Notes: a model not told the origin generated them from the sequence alone. A DNA stretch of 64,000 bases from Petrimonas sp964535975 (GCA_964535975.1 CAZHWC010000001.1:5834-69833), one strand, 5' to 3'. Positions 7,907-16,918 are shown, counted from the stretch's first letter. Program-made: numbers and translations.

Positions 7907-8236
7907 CTATTTTTTATCTTGAATGTTTTGGTTCAATGCTAACGACTCGGGCTTTTTGAAACCGTCTAGGCTTACGGCTTCAATTTTGCCACCCATAAAG
8001 TGACGATTGCAATCAACCATAAGAGTTTTTCCTGCGAATACTTCAATCTTATAGTCTAATTCGTTCTTCTTTGCAGGAACTTTAATAAATACTTGTTTAT
8101 ATCCTTCCTTGGGACTTGGAAACATGTTTATCTCTGTTTCTATGTTTTTTAGTGATTTCTTTTGAGCATGTAATGCATTTGTTGACAGCAGTGCTATTGT
8201 AATAGCGGCTGTAATGATCAATGTATGTTTCTTCAT
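7907..8236 (-). CDS. Ecotin-like serine protease inhibitor, C-terminally truncated
   Basis: 109 residues with a signal peptide (MKKHTLIITAAITIALLSTNALHAQ region, about 25 residues). Ecotin is a dimeric periplasmic inhibitor of chymotrypsin-fold proteases. The segment from EINMFPSPKEGYKQ through VDCNRHFMGGKIEAVSLDGF follows the N-terminal half of ecotin, including the first disulfide Cys in VDCN. The other half is missing: the reactive loop with the P1 Met and the second Cys, and the C-terminal dimerisation strands; family members have about 140 mature residues against about 85 here. It is therefore most likely a broken gene or at best a non-inhibitory fragment. It ends in frame with a META-protein tail after two stops. 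Confidence 0.75.
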   Translation of the reverse strand: MKKHTLIITAAITIALLSTNALHAQKKSLKNIETEINMFPSPKEGYKQVFIKVPAKKNELDYKIEVFAGKTLMVDCNRHFMGGKIEAVSLDGFKKPESLALNQNIQDKK

Positions 8237-8263
8237 AATTGTTTGTTTTTTGAGTTTAAAAAA

Positions 8264-8295
8264 AACAGATGATACTTTTTATTGTATCATCTGTT
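8264..8295 (-). terminator. Terminator of the NlpE/META lipoprotein gene
   Basis: Perfect 12-bp arms AACAGATGATAC (8264-8275) and GTATCATCTGTT (8284-8295), followed on the minus strand by a T-run. It separates the META gene from the ecotin ORF, so the latter needs its own promoter or readthrough. Confidence 0.85.
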
Positions 8296-8324
8296 TCTTA
8301 TGACTGTTATTTAACTCAAAAGTT

Positions 8325-9116
8325 TTATTCTTCAGCCAAAACAAATTTTGCCAATGGGGCCATTCTTGCTTTATTAAGAGTAAGAGTTTCACCATCGGTT
8401 GAAAGATTGTCAACGGTATTCAATACTTCCAGGTATTCTGCTTCGATATTGCCATCAGGGCAAGCCATCATTGTCATCATTCCTTGTTCGAAGCTTACTC
8501 GCAATTCGTTCTTTATTTTATATTTCAAAGATACTAAATTGCAGTTTGCTTTAGCTTGTGCCTGTCCTTCTTCGGAGTTGAAAATTAAATAGTAGTTTTC
8601 TGCATTGCTGTTTTCTACTTCTTTGCCATTTAGTTCTACAAGTTGCCATTTTTTATCTTCAACCATTACATTCCCTTCTTTCGATAGAACATAAAGATTT
8701 TCAAGCTCTCCTGTGATTATGTTACCTTCCAAATCAAGAGATCTTACTCGGTTTTCTTCAACCTTGAAGAATGGTGAGCGTGAGCCTTCCTCAATACCTT
8801 CAAGTTTGATGGTGTTGCCATCCTCAAGCCATGTGAATTTTCCTTCAATAGTTTCTGTCATTGGATCTTCAACACCCATGTAGCTTGTAGTAAGTGCGTA
8901 ATCTCCGTCTGAGCTAATTTTAAGCTCAGTTTCTATACCTTCGCAAGAAGCGCAAGGAAGCACACCTGAGTATGTTCCTGACCAGTCTAAAGAGTTTTGT
9001 GAATTGTGAGAATCAGAAATCTCTGATGATGCACTGTTTTTGCTTTTGTTTGTACAAGCAAAAGTTATTGTCATACTTGCAATAATAACGAATAATAGTT
9101 TTAAATTCTGTTTCAT
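8325..9116 (-). CDS. Lipoprotein with NlpE-like and META (HslJ-like) domains
   Basis: 263 residues. The signal peptide ends in a lipobox with Cys21 (TITFAC), so it is probably an outer-membrane or periplasm-facing lipoprotein. The N-terminal domain (about 43-140) is NlpE-like: it begins WSGTYSGVLPCASCEGIETEL with the CxxC pair Cys55/Cys58, and continues with beta-rich sequence. The C-terminal domain (about 150-260) is META/HslJ: KWQLVELNGK, MMTMMACPDG and the terminal LNKARMAPLAKF. NlpE is linked to copper and surface-attachment stress sensing and META proteins to heat or drug stress; a combined envelope-stress role is inferred only. The short remnant at 7778-7906 is a paralogous copy of its tail. 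Confidence 0.88.
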   Translation of the reverse strand: MKQNLKLLFVIIASMTITFACTNKSKNSASSEISDSHNSQNSLDWSGTYSGVLPCASCEGIETELKISSDGDYALTTSYMGVEDPMTETIEGKFTWLEDGNTIKLEGIEEGSRSPFFKVEENRVRSLDLEGNIITGELENLYVLSKEGNVMVEDKKWQLVELNGKEVENSNAENYYLIFNSEEGQAQAKANCNLVSLKYKIKNELRVSFEQGMMTMMACPDGNIEAEYLEVLNTVDNLSTDGETLTLNKARMAPLAKFVLAEE

Positions 9117-9211
9117 AATTATTTTTTGTATAGTTATAGTTTCTGGTTTATGTAAGTTAGTTAATAAAACAACTAAGTGAATATAATTGTTTTATAGAAC
9201 TCCTGTTATTA

Positions 9212-10162
9212 TTAATATATTTCTTTTGCAACTCTGTAAATACTTTCTGTGGCTCCTAATGCATAGTAATGTATTCCGGGCACGTTGTGCTGTATGAGCT
9301 CTTTGCTCTGCATTGTGCACCATTCTACACCTATTTCTCTGGCTTCTTCATCAGTTTTACATTTTCTAAGCTCCTTTTCAAGGGCTTCAGGAATTTCAGT
9401 TCTGAATATTTTTGGGAGAATGCTCAATTGTCTTCTGGTATATATGGGCTTTATTCCCGGAACAATAGGAATAGTAATCCCGGCAGCACGACATTTGTCT
9501 ACATAGTCGAAGTACTTTTGGTTGTCGAAGAACATTTGAGTTACCAGGTATCCGGCTCCATTGTCTGCTTTCATCTTAGTATAAAGAATCTCTGATTCCA
9601 TATTTGGGGATTCTTCATGTTTTTCGGGATAGCATGCCATGCCGTATGTAAATGGTACTTCGGGAACGGATAGCAATTCACCATCAAGTCCAATGCCTTT
9701 ATTGAAGTTGTTTACTTGTTCTTGTAGTCCTGTGGCAAATTGGTGCGAGTCCATTTTTCTTTGTTCTGCGTCAAGTTTGTTTGAGTCGCCTCTCAGTAGT
9801 AGCAGGTCGGTAACTCCAAGAAATGACAAATCAATAAGTGCATATTCAGTTTCTTCTTTTGTGAAACCTAATGATACAATGTGAGGTACAGCTCTTATGC
9901 CATACTTGTTTTGTATTGCTGCAGCGATTGCTACAGAACCGGGACGTTTTCTCACATTTACTTTGTGAATTATTCCATCCGACACCTCTTTGTATATGTT
10001 CTCACTATGGTGAGTTGTAATATTGATATATTTTGGATCAAATTCCAGAAGACGATCAATGGTATCGAAAACCTGTTTGATGCTGTTGCCTTTTAGTGGA
10101 GGCAATAGCTCAAACGAGAATACAGGTTTTTTTGTTTCTTGTATAATCTCAGAAATTTTCAT
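9212..10162 (-). CDS. metF: Methylenetetrahydrofolate reductase
   Basis: 316 residues; reduces 5,10-methylene-THF to 5-methyl-THF with NAD(P)H and FAD, supplying the methyl group for methionine synthesis. N-terminal VFSFELLPP holds the catalytic Glu; NITTHHS, RGDSNK, ACYPEKHEESPN and QMFFDNQKYFDYVD follow the MetF order across a single TIM barrel. Length is that of bacterial MetF. It ends the minus-strand gene run beginning at DUF3078/DUF4290, 36 bp after rseP. Confidence 0.95.
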   Translation of the reverse strand: MKISEIIQETKKPVFSFELLPPLKGNSIKQVFDTIDRLLEFDPKYINITTHHSENIYKEVSDGIIHKVNVRKRPGSVAIAAAIQNKYGIRAVPHIVSLGFTKEETEYALIDLSFLGVTDLLLLRGDSNKLDAEQRKMDSHQFATGLQEQVNNFNKGIGLDGELLSVPEVPFTYGMACYPEKHEESPNMESEILYTKMKADNGAGYLVTQMFFDNQKYFDYVDKCRAAGITIPIVPGIKPIYTRRQLSILPKIFRTEIPEALEKELRKCKTDEEAREIGVEWCTMQSKELIQHNVPGIHYYALGATESIYRVAKEIY

Positions 10163-10198
10163 TTTGAATCTTATATAAATTATTTTATTCGCTGAAAT

Positions 10199-11521
10199 CT
10201 ATTTAAAGATTGCTCTGAATATATCCATCCCGTTAGCGTATAGTACTAAACCAATAAGCAGAATCATTCCTGCCATTTGGGCATATTCCATGAATTTCTC
10301 ATTTGGTTTTCTGCCGCTTATTATTTCGAATAGTAAAAATAGTACGTGTCCTCCATCCAGCCCCGGTATTGGAAGAATATTCATAAATGCCAATATTACA
10401 GACAAAAAAGCAGTCATCATCCAGAACGAGTGCCAATCCCATATGGCAGGGAAAAGATTGCCAATTGTGCCAAATCCTCCTAAAGAAGATGCTCCTTCTT
10501 TTGTAAATACATATTTAAATTGGGCGATGTAATCTTTAAGGGTTTGAACTCCCATTTTTATTCCGGCAGGGAAAGATTCAAAGAATCCATATTTCTTAGT
10601 AACAATATTGTATATCTGTCCTTCTGTTTTGGCATAGAAACCAAGTGAGCCTGCTGAGTCAACATTTATTGTTGTTTCATTTAGTTGTCCATCTCTGTAG
10701 TATCCCAGCAGTATTTCATTGTTTTTGTTTTTATGAAGTTCTGCTACAAATTCTCTGAAAGAGGGGGTTACTATATTGTTTACCGATACTAAGCTGTCAC
10801 CGGATAATAGTCCTGACTTAGCTGCATTACTGTTTTCGAGAGTTTGATGTACAATTGTGGGAACTCTGTATGTGGCAAATCCCTCTTTGTTTTTTAGAAG
10901 ATTCTTCATCAGGTCTTCGTTCATAGAGAGCACCTTTTCGCTTCCGTTGCGGAGTACTGTAACTTCTTTTGCATTTGCGATATCCAATAATGTGCTTACT
11001 CCGAATCTTTCAAGCTCTTTGCCATCGGCTTTTAGTAATATGTCACCGTCAATGAATCCTGCGTCTATGGCTGCCTGACTAAATTCCATTCCCTGAGTTA
11101 CATTTTTTAAAGGCAGAAATGTATCATTCCATGTAAACAATACCATAGAGTATATGATAAATGCCAATATAATATTGAATACTACTCCTCCGATCATCAC
11201 AAGAAGTCTTTGCCATGATGGTTTTGATCTGAACTCCCATGGTTGTTCGGGAAGGGCCATTTGTTCGCGGTCCATTGATTCGTCAATCATTCCTGAAATC
11301 TTCACATATCCTCCAAGAGGCAGCCATCCAATACCGTATTCGGTATCACTATTTTTTGGTTTATATTTAAAAAGTGAGAAGCCGGGGTTGAAGAAAAGAT
11401 AAAACTTTTCGACTCTTATTTTGAATATCCTGGCAAATATGAAGTGTCCAAATTCGTGAATGACAACCAGTATGGACAAGCTGAGTATCAACTGAAGTGC
11501 TTTAATTAAAAAAGTTTCCAT
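10199..11521 (-). CDS. rseP: RIP metalloprotease, site-2 protease family
   Basis: 440-residue intramembrane zinc protease that cleaves membrane-anchored anti-sigma factors and leftover signal peptides. The zinc site HEFGH is at residues 22-26 in the first membrane helix; the third ligand Asp389 lies in the LDG motif of NILPIPGLDGGH near the C-terminus. Two PDZ regions lie between (about 120-200 and 210-300). It follows dxr by 9 bp, the usual Bacteroidetes pair. A candidate client in this window is the anti-sigma protein at 52085, which has one membrane helix, but nothing here proves it. Confidence 0.96.
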   Translation of the reverse strand: METFLIKALQLILSLSILVVIHEFGHFIFARIFKIRVEKFYLFFNPGFSLFKYKPKNSDTEYGIGWLPLGGYVKISGMIDESMDREQMALPEQPWEFRSKPSWQRLLVMIGGVVFNIILAFIIYSMVLFTWNDTFLPLKNVTQGMEFSQAAIDAGFIDGDILLKADGKELERFGVSTLLDIANAKEVTVLRNGSEKVLSMNEDLMKNLLKNKEGFATYRVPTIVHQTLENSNAAKSGLLSGDSLVSVNNIVTPSFREFVAELHKNKNNEILLGYYRDGQLNETTINVDSAGSLGFYAKTEGQIYNIVTKKYGFFESFPAGIKMGVQTLKDYIAQFKYVFTKEGASSLGGFGTIGNLFPAIWDWHSFWMMTAFLSVILAFMNILPIPGLDGGHVLFLLFEIISGRKPNEKFMEYAQMAGMILLIGLVLYANGMDIFRAIFK

Positions 11522-11530
11522 TTATAAAAT

Positions 11531-12700
11531 TCAATTTATTGTTTTTGATACCTCTTGTGCAATCAATCTAGCTTCGGCATCAGTTTGTTTATAATCTTCT
11601 AATGTGGGGTTATTGATGAATGTAGTTTTATGCATTGTTTGCTCAACGATGTTACTCATTTGTAAAAATCCAATTTTGTCATGCAAAAACTGTTCCACAG
11701 CTATTTCGTTTGCTGCGTTTAGGATACATGGCATGTTGCCTCCAATGTCGGCAGCATCATAACAAAGCTGCAGATTACGAAAAATACTTGTGTCAGGTTT
11801 TTCAAAAGTTAATGTTGAGAGACTAAAAAAGTCAACCTCTGAAGTGTTTAACTGTAATCGGTCGGGATATGAAAATGCGTATTGAATGGGCATTCGCATA
11901 TCGGGATTGCTAAGTTGTGCCATTATAGACTTGTCTTCAAATTGTACCATTGAGTGTATGATAGACTGGGGATGTACTACCACTTCTATTTGAGAAGGGT
12001 TTATATCAAACAGCCATTTTGCTTCAATCATTTCCAACCCTTTATTCATCATTGTTGATGAGTCTATTGTAACCTTGGCTCCCATATCCCAGTTGGGATG
12101 ACTAAGGGCCTGTTCTTTTGTAACTTTCTCAAGTTCTTTTAGAGTGTAGTTGCGAAATGGTCCGCCGGATGCAGTAAGTAATATCTTATTAATTTTGTTG
12201 ACTCCCTCTCCGTTAAGACATTGAAATATTGCCGAATGCTCAGAATCGACAGGTATTATAGGAGTTTTGTATTCAAGAGCAAGTTTGCCAATTATATCGC
12301 CTGCAACTACCAGTGTTTCTTTGTTTGCCAGTGCTATTTTTTTGCCTGCTTTGATGGCTGAGATAGTGGGTTCGAGCCCTGAGTATCCTACCATCGCAGT
12401 TAGTACAATATCAATTTCTGAATCCTGAACAACCTGATTGATTGCATCTTCGCCAACATAAACTTTAATAGGTGAATCTTTAAGTGCATCTTTTAGCATA
12501 TCATATTTTGCACTATTGGCGATAACCACAATCTCGGGTTGAAAAGTTCGTGCTTGCTCTATTAGTTTGTCTACCGAATTATTTGCTACGAGAGCATATG
12601 CTTCAAAACGTTGCGGATGTTGTGATATTACGTCTAATGCTTGTGTGCCTATAGATCCGGTGGAACCTAAAATTGCAATTTTTCTTTTACTATAGTTCAT
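11531..12700 (-). CDS. dxr: 1-deoxy-D-xylulose-5-phosphate reductoisomerase
   Basis: 389 residues; converts DXP to 2-C-methyl-D-erythritol 4-phosphate with NADPH in the MEP route to isoprenoids. The NADPH motif GSTGSIG is at residues 12-18. VDSEHSAIFQCL, TASGGPFR and the SHPNWDMGAKVTIDSSTMMNKGLE block carry the metal and substrate ligands and the flexible loop. Length is typical. Followed at 9 bp by rseP. Confidence 0.97.
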   Translation of the reverse strand: MNYSKRKIAILGSTGSIGTQALDVISQHPQRFEAYALVANNSVDKLIEQARTFQPEIVVIANSAKYDMLKDALKDSPIKVYVGEDAINQVVQDSEIDIVLTAMVGYSGLEPTISAIKAGKKIALANKETLVVAGDIIGKLALEYKTPIIPVDSEHSAIFQCLNGEGVNKINKILLTASGGPFRNYTLKELEKVTKEQALSHPNWDMGAKVTIDSSTMMNKGLEMIEAKWLFDINPSQIEVVVHPQSIIHSMVQFEDKSIMAQLSNPDMRMPIQYAFSYPDRLQLNTSEVDFFSLSTLTFEKPDTSIFRNLQLCYDAADIGGNMPCILNAANEIAVEQFLHDKIGFLQMSNIVEQTMHKTTFINNPTLEDYKQTDAEARLIAQEVSKTIN

Positions 12701-12788
12701 TAAATCTGTTTTTTGTCAGAATTGTGCAAAGATAAATAAAATAGCGTACTGCAACAATCAAAAAAAAGTGCTAAAGTTGAAATTGTGA

Positions 12789-13826
12789 TTAAATATGAGT
12801 AATTGCTTGTAGCATTTCTTCAATGCTGTGTGCATCTGCCGAGGTTTTATGGTTGCTAATAATCCATTTATTCTCAGATTCGCATGTCTGAACTATTATG
12901 GGGGCCTCTTCTACAATATTGTACCCTTTTCGTGAGAGTGCTTTTGTTGTCCATCTTGCCATCAGACTGTTTGGGTTTTCTACTTGTGTGGTAATATATT
13001 TATCTAATTGTTTTTTGACTACAAAGCTGCCATACTCTTTGTCAAAATCGTAGTTTGTATGTGAAAAGACATTGTCGAATGTGCCTTTTAAAACCATATC
13101 TTCGGGTGTGCCTACATACACTCCTTTGAGTTTCTCCATGAGCCATATTTTATCAGCCACTTGCATAGCAGTTTCCAGTTCGTGGGTAGAGATAAATATC
13201 GTCTTATTGGTGTTGCGAGCTAAATTTTGTAATAGTAGCAATATACTGATCCTGTTGGGAAGGTCAAGATGCGATGTGGGTTCGTCAAGTAATATTATTG
13301 GAGTGTCTTGTGCTAAGGCACGAGCAATAAATACTCTTTGGCGCTCACCATCCGATAATTCCTGAATATTTCTTTCTTCAAATCCGGTTAGATTTGTCAT
13401 TTCTATTGCTTTGGAAATAATATCATCATCTTCTTGACTGAGGCTACCTAACCATCCGGTGTATGGGTCTCTGCCAATTGATATTAATTCTTTTACATTG
13501 AATGATGCTTCGGCTCGCTGGTCGGTGAGAACAACCGATATTAATCTTGCTCTCTTTTTTGGTGAAATTTGATTGATATCCTCTCCTGATATTTTTATTT
13601 TTCCATCAAAAATTGGTTGCAATGAAGCCATTGAGCGAAGTAGTGTTGACTTGCCGCAACCATTTCGACCAATAAGTGCGATAAGCTCTCCTTGGCTAGC
13701 TGTAAGATTTAAATTGCTTTGAACTATCCTCTCTTTTTTCCCTGTGTGATAACCAATGCTTAGATTGTGAAGATTGAGAAAAGTTGGGAGAGTATTATTT
13801 AATAAATTAGAGGTCATCCTGTTCAA
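12789..13826 (-). CDS. ABC transporter ATPase, FecE/BtuD type, with C-terminal extension
   Basis: 345 residues. Walker A GRNGCGKST (53-61), Q-loop region near TDQRAE, signature LSDGERQ (157-163), Walker B ILLDEP (178-183) and the H-loop ISTHE are all present, so the ATPase is intact. The order and sequence resemble iron-siderophore, heme or cobalamin importers. An extra segment of about 85 residues after the ABC core (about 260-345) ends in a region resembling a small accessory domain. No permease or binding protein is nearby, so partners must be encoded elsewhere. The start overlaps the end of rimM by 20 bp; an internal ATG at 13817 would shorten the overlap to 11 bp. Confidence 0.85.
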   Translation of the reverse strand: MNRMTSNLLNNTLPTFLNLHNLSIGYHTGKKERIVQSNLNLTASQGELIALIGRNGCGKSTLLRSMASLQPIFDGKIKISGEDINQISPKKRARLISVVLTDQRAEASFNVKELISIGRDPYTGWLGSLSQEDDDIISKAIEMTNLTGFEERNIQELSDGERQRVFIARALAQDTPIILLDEPTSHLDLPNRISILLLLQNLARNTNKTIFISTHELETAMQVADKIWLMEKLKGVYVGTPEDMVLKGTFDNVFSHTNYDFDKEYGSFVVKKQLDKYITTQVENPNSLMARWTTKALSRKGYNIVEEAPIIVQTCESENKWIISNHKTSADAHSIEEMLQAITHI

Positions 13827-14340
13827 TAAGTCCTTTTGGCAGGTTTAGAAACAATGTTGAGTTTTCTTCATCGATTTTAGTTATAAAATCTTCTGTTGCC
13901 GGTATCAGATGTTCGCCTCCTTCTTGATTTTTAACTACGAAGAGGATATTAATTGTTGCATCATCAACATCTATTATTTTCCCAATAACATTTTCAAATT
14001 GATCGATTACATTATATCCAACAAACCAATTCCATGAGGTTGGTTCGTCTTCGTCAAACTCGGGCATTTCACTTCTAAGTATGTATATGTCGATATTTGA
14101 GTATTGGGATGCATATACTTCATCATCAATGTCTTCAAATTTAACCCTGCCCCGAGTGTCGCTCACAAAATTAATCTCCTCAATACAAAAAGGTACATAG
14201 ATAGAGTCTAAATCAAAAAAGTAGAACTCTACGTCGATATCCGAATATTCGGGTTGGTCGAATAATATATTAATCTCTCCTTTTATGCCATGTGATTTTT
14301 GTAGTCGGCCAATTTTAAAAACACTCTCTTTGGTAATCAT
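13807..14340 (-). CDS. rimM: Ribosome maturation factor RimM
   Basis: 177 residues; binds ribosomal protein S19 and assists maturation of the 30S head. The N-terminal RimM barrel (about 5-90) starts KIGRLQKSHGIKGEI, the family hallmark, and a PRC-barrel (about 100-175) ends in TEDFITKIDEENSTLFLNLPKGL. It follows DUF4290 by 14 bp and overlaps the ABC ATPase gene. Confidence 0.94.
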   Translation of the reverse strand: MITKESVFKIGRLQKSHGIKGEINILFDQPEYSDIDVEFYFFDLDSIYVPFCIEEINFVSDTRGRVKFEDIDDEVYASQYSNIDIYILRSEMPEFDEDEPTSWNWFVGYNVIDQFENVIGKIIDVDDATINILFVVKNQEGGEHLIPATEDFITKIDEENSTLFLNLPKGLIEQDDL

Positions 14341-14354
14341 ATGTGTATTATCTT

Positions 14355-14957
14355 TTATCTTTTTCGCTTAGAGCGCATCACTTTTACTTTTCGTTTTGAA
14401 GCGGGTGCATTATTGGATTTTATGCTGGCAATGGTGTATGAAGAAGGATCTAGATTAATTTTACCTTTAGAGAAATCTCTTAGGTCGGAAATAATTTTTA
14501 TATCATCTACCTCTTTATTCCACAAAGTATATGATCTTTTCATTTGTACAGCAATTTGAGAAATAAGCTGATCTTTCTTGCTGCCTTCTTCCATTTCCGA
14601 AGCAATGTCAATCATCTTCTCTATAAGCTTGCCGTAGTGCCTGAATCTCATTGTGGGGCGGCTATACTCCAGTTTTCCGGGGCGAGTATGTAATTCTTCT
14701 TCTGTGATAACCTCATATGGATAGTCTATATCCAATTTAAAGTCTGACATGATTGCCAGGTGATCCCATAAAATATGTTTGAAATCATTTACATCACGTA
14801 GGTGAGGAAACATATTACCCATTATTTCTACTACAGTGTTTGCACATCTTTTGCGCTCCTCTCTATCCTGTATAGTTAAACAATGGTTAACCATGTTTTG
14901 AATATTTCTCCCATAATCGGGCATAGATAATTTTTTTTGTTGTGTATTATATTGCAT
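14355..14957 (-). CDS. DUF4290 family protein
   Basis: 200 residues, soluble, no signal peptide. It matches the Bacteroidetes-specific DUF4290 family: N-terminal KLSMPDYGRNIQNMVNHCL, then FPHLRDVNDFKHILWDHLAIMSDF, and a basic tail (about 183-200, rich in Lys/Arg) that suggests RNA or nucleic-acid contact. In this phylum the family is commonly found beside rimM and murA; here rimM follows directly and murA is absent. Molecular function is unknown. Confidence 0.82.
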   Translation of the reverse strand: MQYNTQQKKLSMPDYGRNIQNMVNHCLTIQDREERKRCANTVVEIMGNMFPHLRDVNDFKHILWDHLAIMSDFKLDIDYPYEVITEEELHTRPGKLEYSRPTMRFRHYGKLIEKMIDIASEMEEGSKKDQLISQIAVQMKRSYTLWNKEVDDIKIISDLRDFSKGKINLDPSSYTIASIKSNNAPASKRKVKVMRSKRKR

Positions 14958-14978
14958 TTGTACTAATATATTTATAAA

Positions 14979-15027
14979 TGCAATATTTAATCAGAAGCTA
15001 CTTTATTTGCTTCTGATTAAATATGCA
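14979..15027 (-). terminator. Long-stem terminator after the DUF3078 gene
   Basis: A near-perfect stem of about 19 bp: ATTTAATCAGAAGC (from about 14985) pairs with GCTTCTGATTAAAT (from 15009) around a 10-nt loop. It lies between the DUF3078 stop and the DUF4290 start. The T-run is weak. Confidence 0.65.
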
Positions 15028-15046
15028 AAATCATTTATTTTTGAAA

Positions 15047-15934
15047 TTAAAAATTATATGCTAATCCAACTCCAAGAATCTGACGGAACTGAATTTTGGG
15101 ACCTTTTGAGTTACCATCCTGGTCTATATATGCAACGTCGTCATCATATCTCATTGTGGTGTTTAGAGTTGCACTTAAAAGCTTGTTTATTTTCATGCTT
15201 ATTAGCACATCCCAGTCCACGTCAATGTTGCCTAAGCTTTTATCGTAGGCTGTAAAGAAATCTGCTTTAGAAATTAAATCAACGTTGTCCATTACTTTAA
15301 CTTTGTAAACAGTTTTAAGATACGAACCAAATTCTCCCTTGAATTTGTCACCTGGTTCTACGCCAAACATGCCGGCCAGAGAAAACTCATCATCGTTTAC
15401 CCATGTCATTTTAGCAGCAAGTGGAGAATAGTATAACGAAAAGTTGTCGCTTGGCTTATAATCCAAACCGAGTGATAAAGTTCCGTATGCAGGAGCCATA
15501 AAGTTTGAGATTCTATTTCTATTGTCTCCATCATATTTATATCCTTCAGCAAACTGTGTTTTGAAGTCGAACAAACCTGTGTAGAATAATTTCTCAGTAG
15601 CTTTGTATCCCAATTTGGATGCGAAGTCAATTTTGTCAGTGCTCTTTCTTGCGCCGGTTGATGCTGTTCGAGCTAATCCATAGTCTAATGCCAGATTATT
15701 ATCCCATGCCCAATTACCGGATTTATATGTTAATGTTCCGTTAAGATAGGCATTGCCGGCAAGTGAGTTTTCACCTCCACCTGCCCAGTTTGTCAATGAT
15801 GTTTGAGAGAAATTGATTCCGGTTACTCCATCAACTTTCCACTTTGATGTTTCGTCGTTATTTTCGTCTGTTGTATTAGCATATGCCGAAAACGCTACAA
15901 TTGTAGCAACAAGTAAAGATAATACTTTTTTCAT
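15047..15934 (-). CDS. DUF3078 outer-membrane protein
   Basis: 295 residues with a signal peptide (about 1-19, ending SAYA) and alternating beta-strand pattern to a C-terminal aromatic residue (GVGLAYNF), as expected of an outer-membrane barrel. The opening KWKVDGVTGINFSQTSLTNW and the GGGENSLAG segment are typical of DUF3078, a Bacteroidetes family of unknown role. It is 27 bp from the upstream glucosaminidase gene, so the two may be co-expressed in the envelope. Confidence 0.85.
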   Translation of the reverse strand: MKKVLSLLVATIVAFSAYANTTDENNDETSKWKVDGVTGINFSQTSLTNWAGGGENSLAGNAYLNGTLTYKSGNWAWDNNLALDYGLARTASTGARKSTDKIDFASKLGYKATEKLFYTGLFDFKTQFAEGYKYDGDNRNRISNFMAPAYGTLSLGLDYKPSDNFSLYYSPLAAKMTWVNDDEFSLAGMFGVEPGDKFKGEFGSYLKTVYKVKVMDNVDLISKADFFTAYDKSLGNIDVDWDVLISMKINKLLSATLNTTMRYDDDVAYIDQDGNSKGPKIQFRQILGVGLAYNF

Positions 15935-15961
15935 AAATTAATGTTATTGTTTTGGATATAA

Positions 15962-16882
15962 TTATCTCAATTTGAGTTTATCGCCCTCTTCGGGCACATA
16001 TTTATAATTCTTTTTGTTTAATCTGTAGAGTTCTCTAAGCCTGATGCCATACTTTTGAGATATGCTGTGCATAGATTCTCCTATTTGAACCACGTGTTCA
16101 TAATATGGTTCATCGGCTCTTGCTTTTTTCTTTTGAAAATAAACAATATCACCTTTGTTGAGTGGGAATCCCTCTCCTGCATCATTATATTTAAGCAGTT
16201 TCTTTTCTTTGAACCCAAACTCATTTGCAATACTTGCAAAAGAGTCTCCATTAACAGCTTCTACATATACCAGTCCGTGAGTTTTGTATGGCTGGTGTGT
16301 CCAGCTTACGCTTGTTGTTGCTATGGGTTTTGAGCCTTTAGTGTAGTTCTTATTGTCATATTTGTATAGCTCGTAGTCTTCAACAAGTTTTATTAATTTA
16401 TTGGCATATGCTTTATCTGTAGCATATCCTGCTTTTTGTAATCCTCTCGCCCAACCTCTATAGTCTGTAATAGAAAGATTAAAAAGCTCGCGGTATCTGA
16501 AGTTGTTCGCAATAAATTGAGCGTGATCTTCGTAAGAATCTTCTACTCTTTTATATTTTCTGAAGCAATCGTTTGGAGTATCATCGGCCGCATACACCTT
16601 TTCGCCTCGCCAACCATTGTGACATTTGATGCCAAAGTGATTGTTTGAACGAATAGAGAGATTGCTCTTTCCTGCTCCTGATTCTAGTAGACCTTGTGCA
16701 AGAGTGATTGAAGCAGGAATCTTATAATCTGCCATATTCTTCTGTGCAATTTTTGAATATGTGTCGATATAGTCTTGATATATTCTCAGTTTTGTTTGAG
16801 CCCGCATTAAATTAGGGGTAATAAAGCTGAATATAAGAAGGAGTAGAATGAAAAAATATCTATATTTGCTATTGTGAGTCAT
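15962..16882 (-). CDS. Secreted glucosaminidase (GH73) with LysM domains
   Basis: 306 residues with signal peptide (about 1-29). The GH73 N-acetylglucosaminidase domain (about 35-175) has the catalytic Glu67 in ITLAQGLLESGAGKS, and downstream SNNHFGIKCH and GYATDKAYANKL. Two LysM-like peptidoglycan-binding repeats follow at about 205-250 and 263-305. It would cut peptidoglycan glycan strands in the periplasm during growth or separation. Divergent from cdd, whose start is 36 bp away. Confidence 0.93.
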   Translation of the reverse strand: MTHNSKYRYFFILLLLIFSFITPNLMRAQTKLRIYQDYIDTYSKIAQKNMADYKIPASITLAQGLLESGAGKSNLSIRSNNHFGIKCHNGWRGEKVYAADDTPNDCFRKYKRVEDSYEDHAQFIANNFRYRELFNLSITDYRGWARGLQKAGYATDKAYANKLIKLVEDYELYKYDNKNYTKGSKPIATTSVSWTHQPYKTHGLVYVEAVNGDSFASIANEFGFKEKKLLKYNDAGEGFPLNKGDIVYFQKKKARADEPYYEHVVQIGESMHSISQKYGIRLRELYRLNKKNYKYVPEEGDKLKLR

Positions 16883-16918
16883 AATGGATAAAATAAATTA
16901 ACTATTCAATCAAAACTG

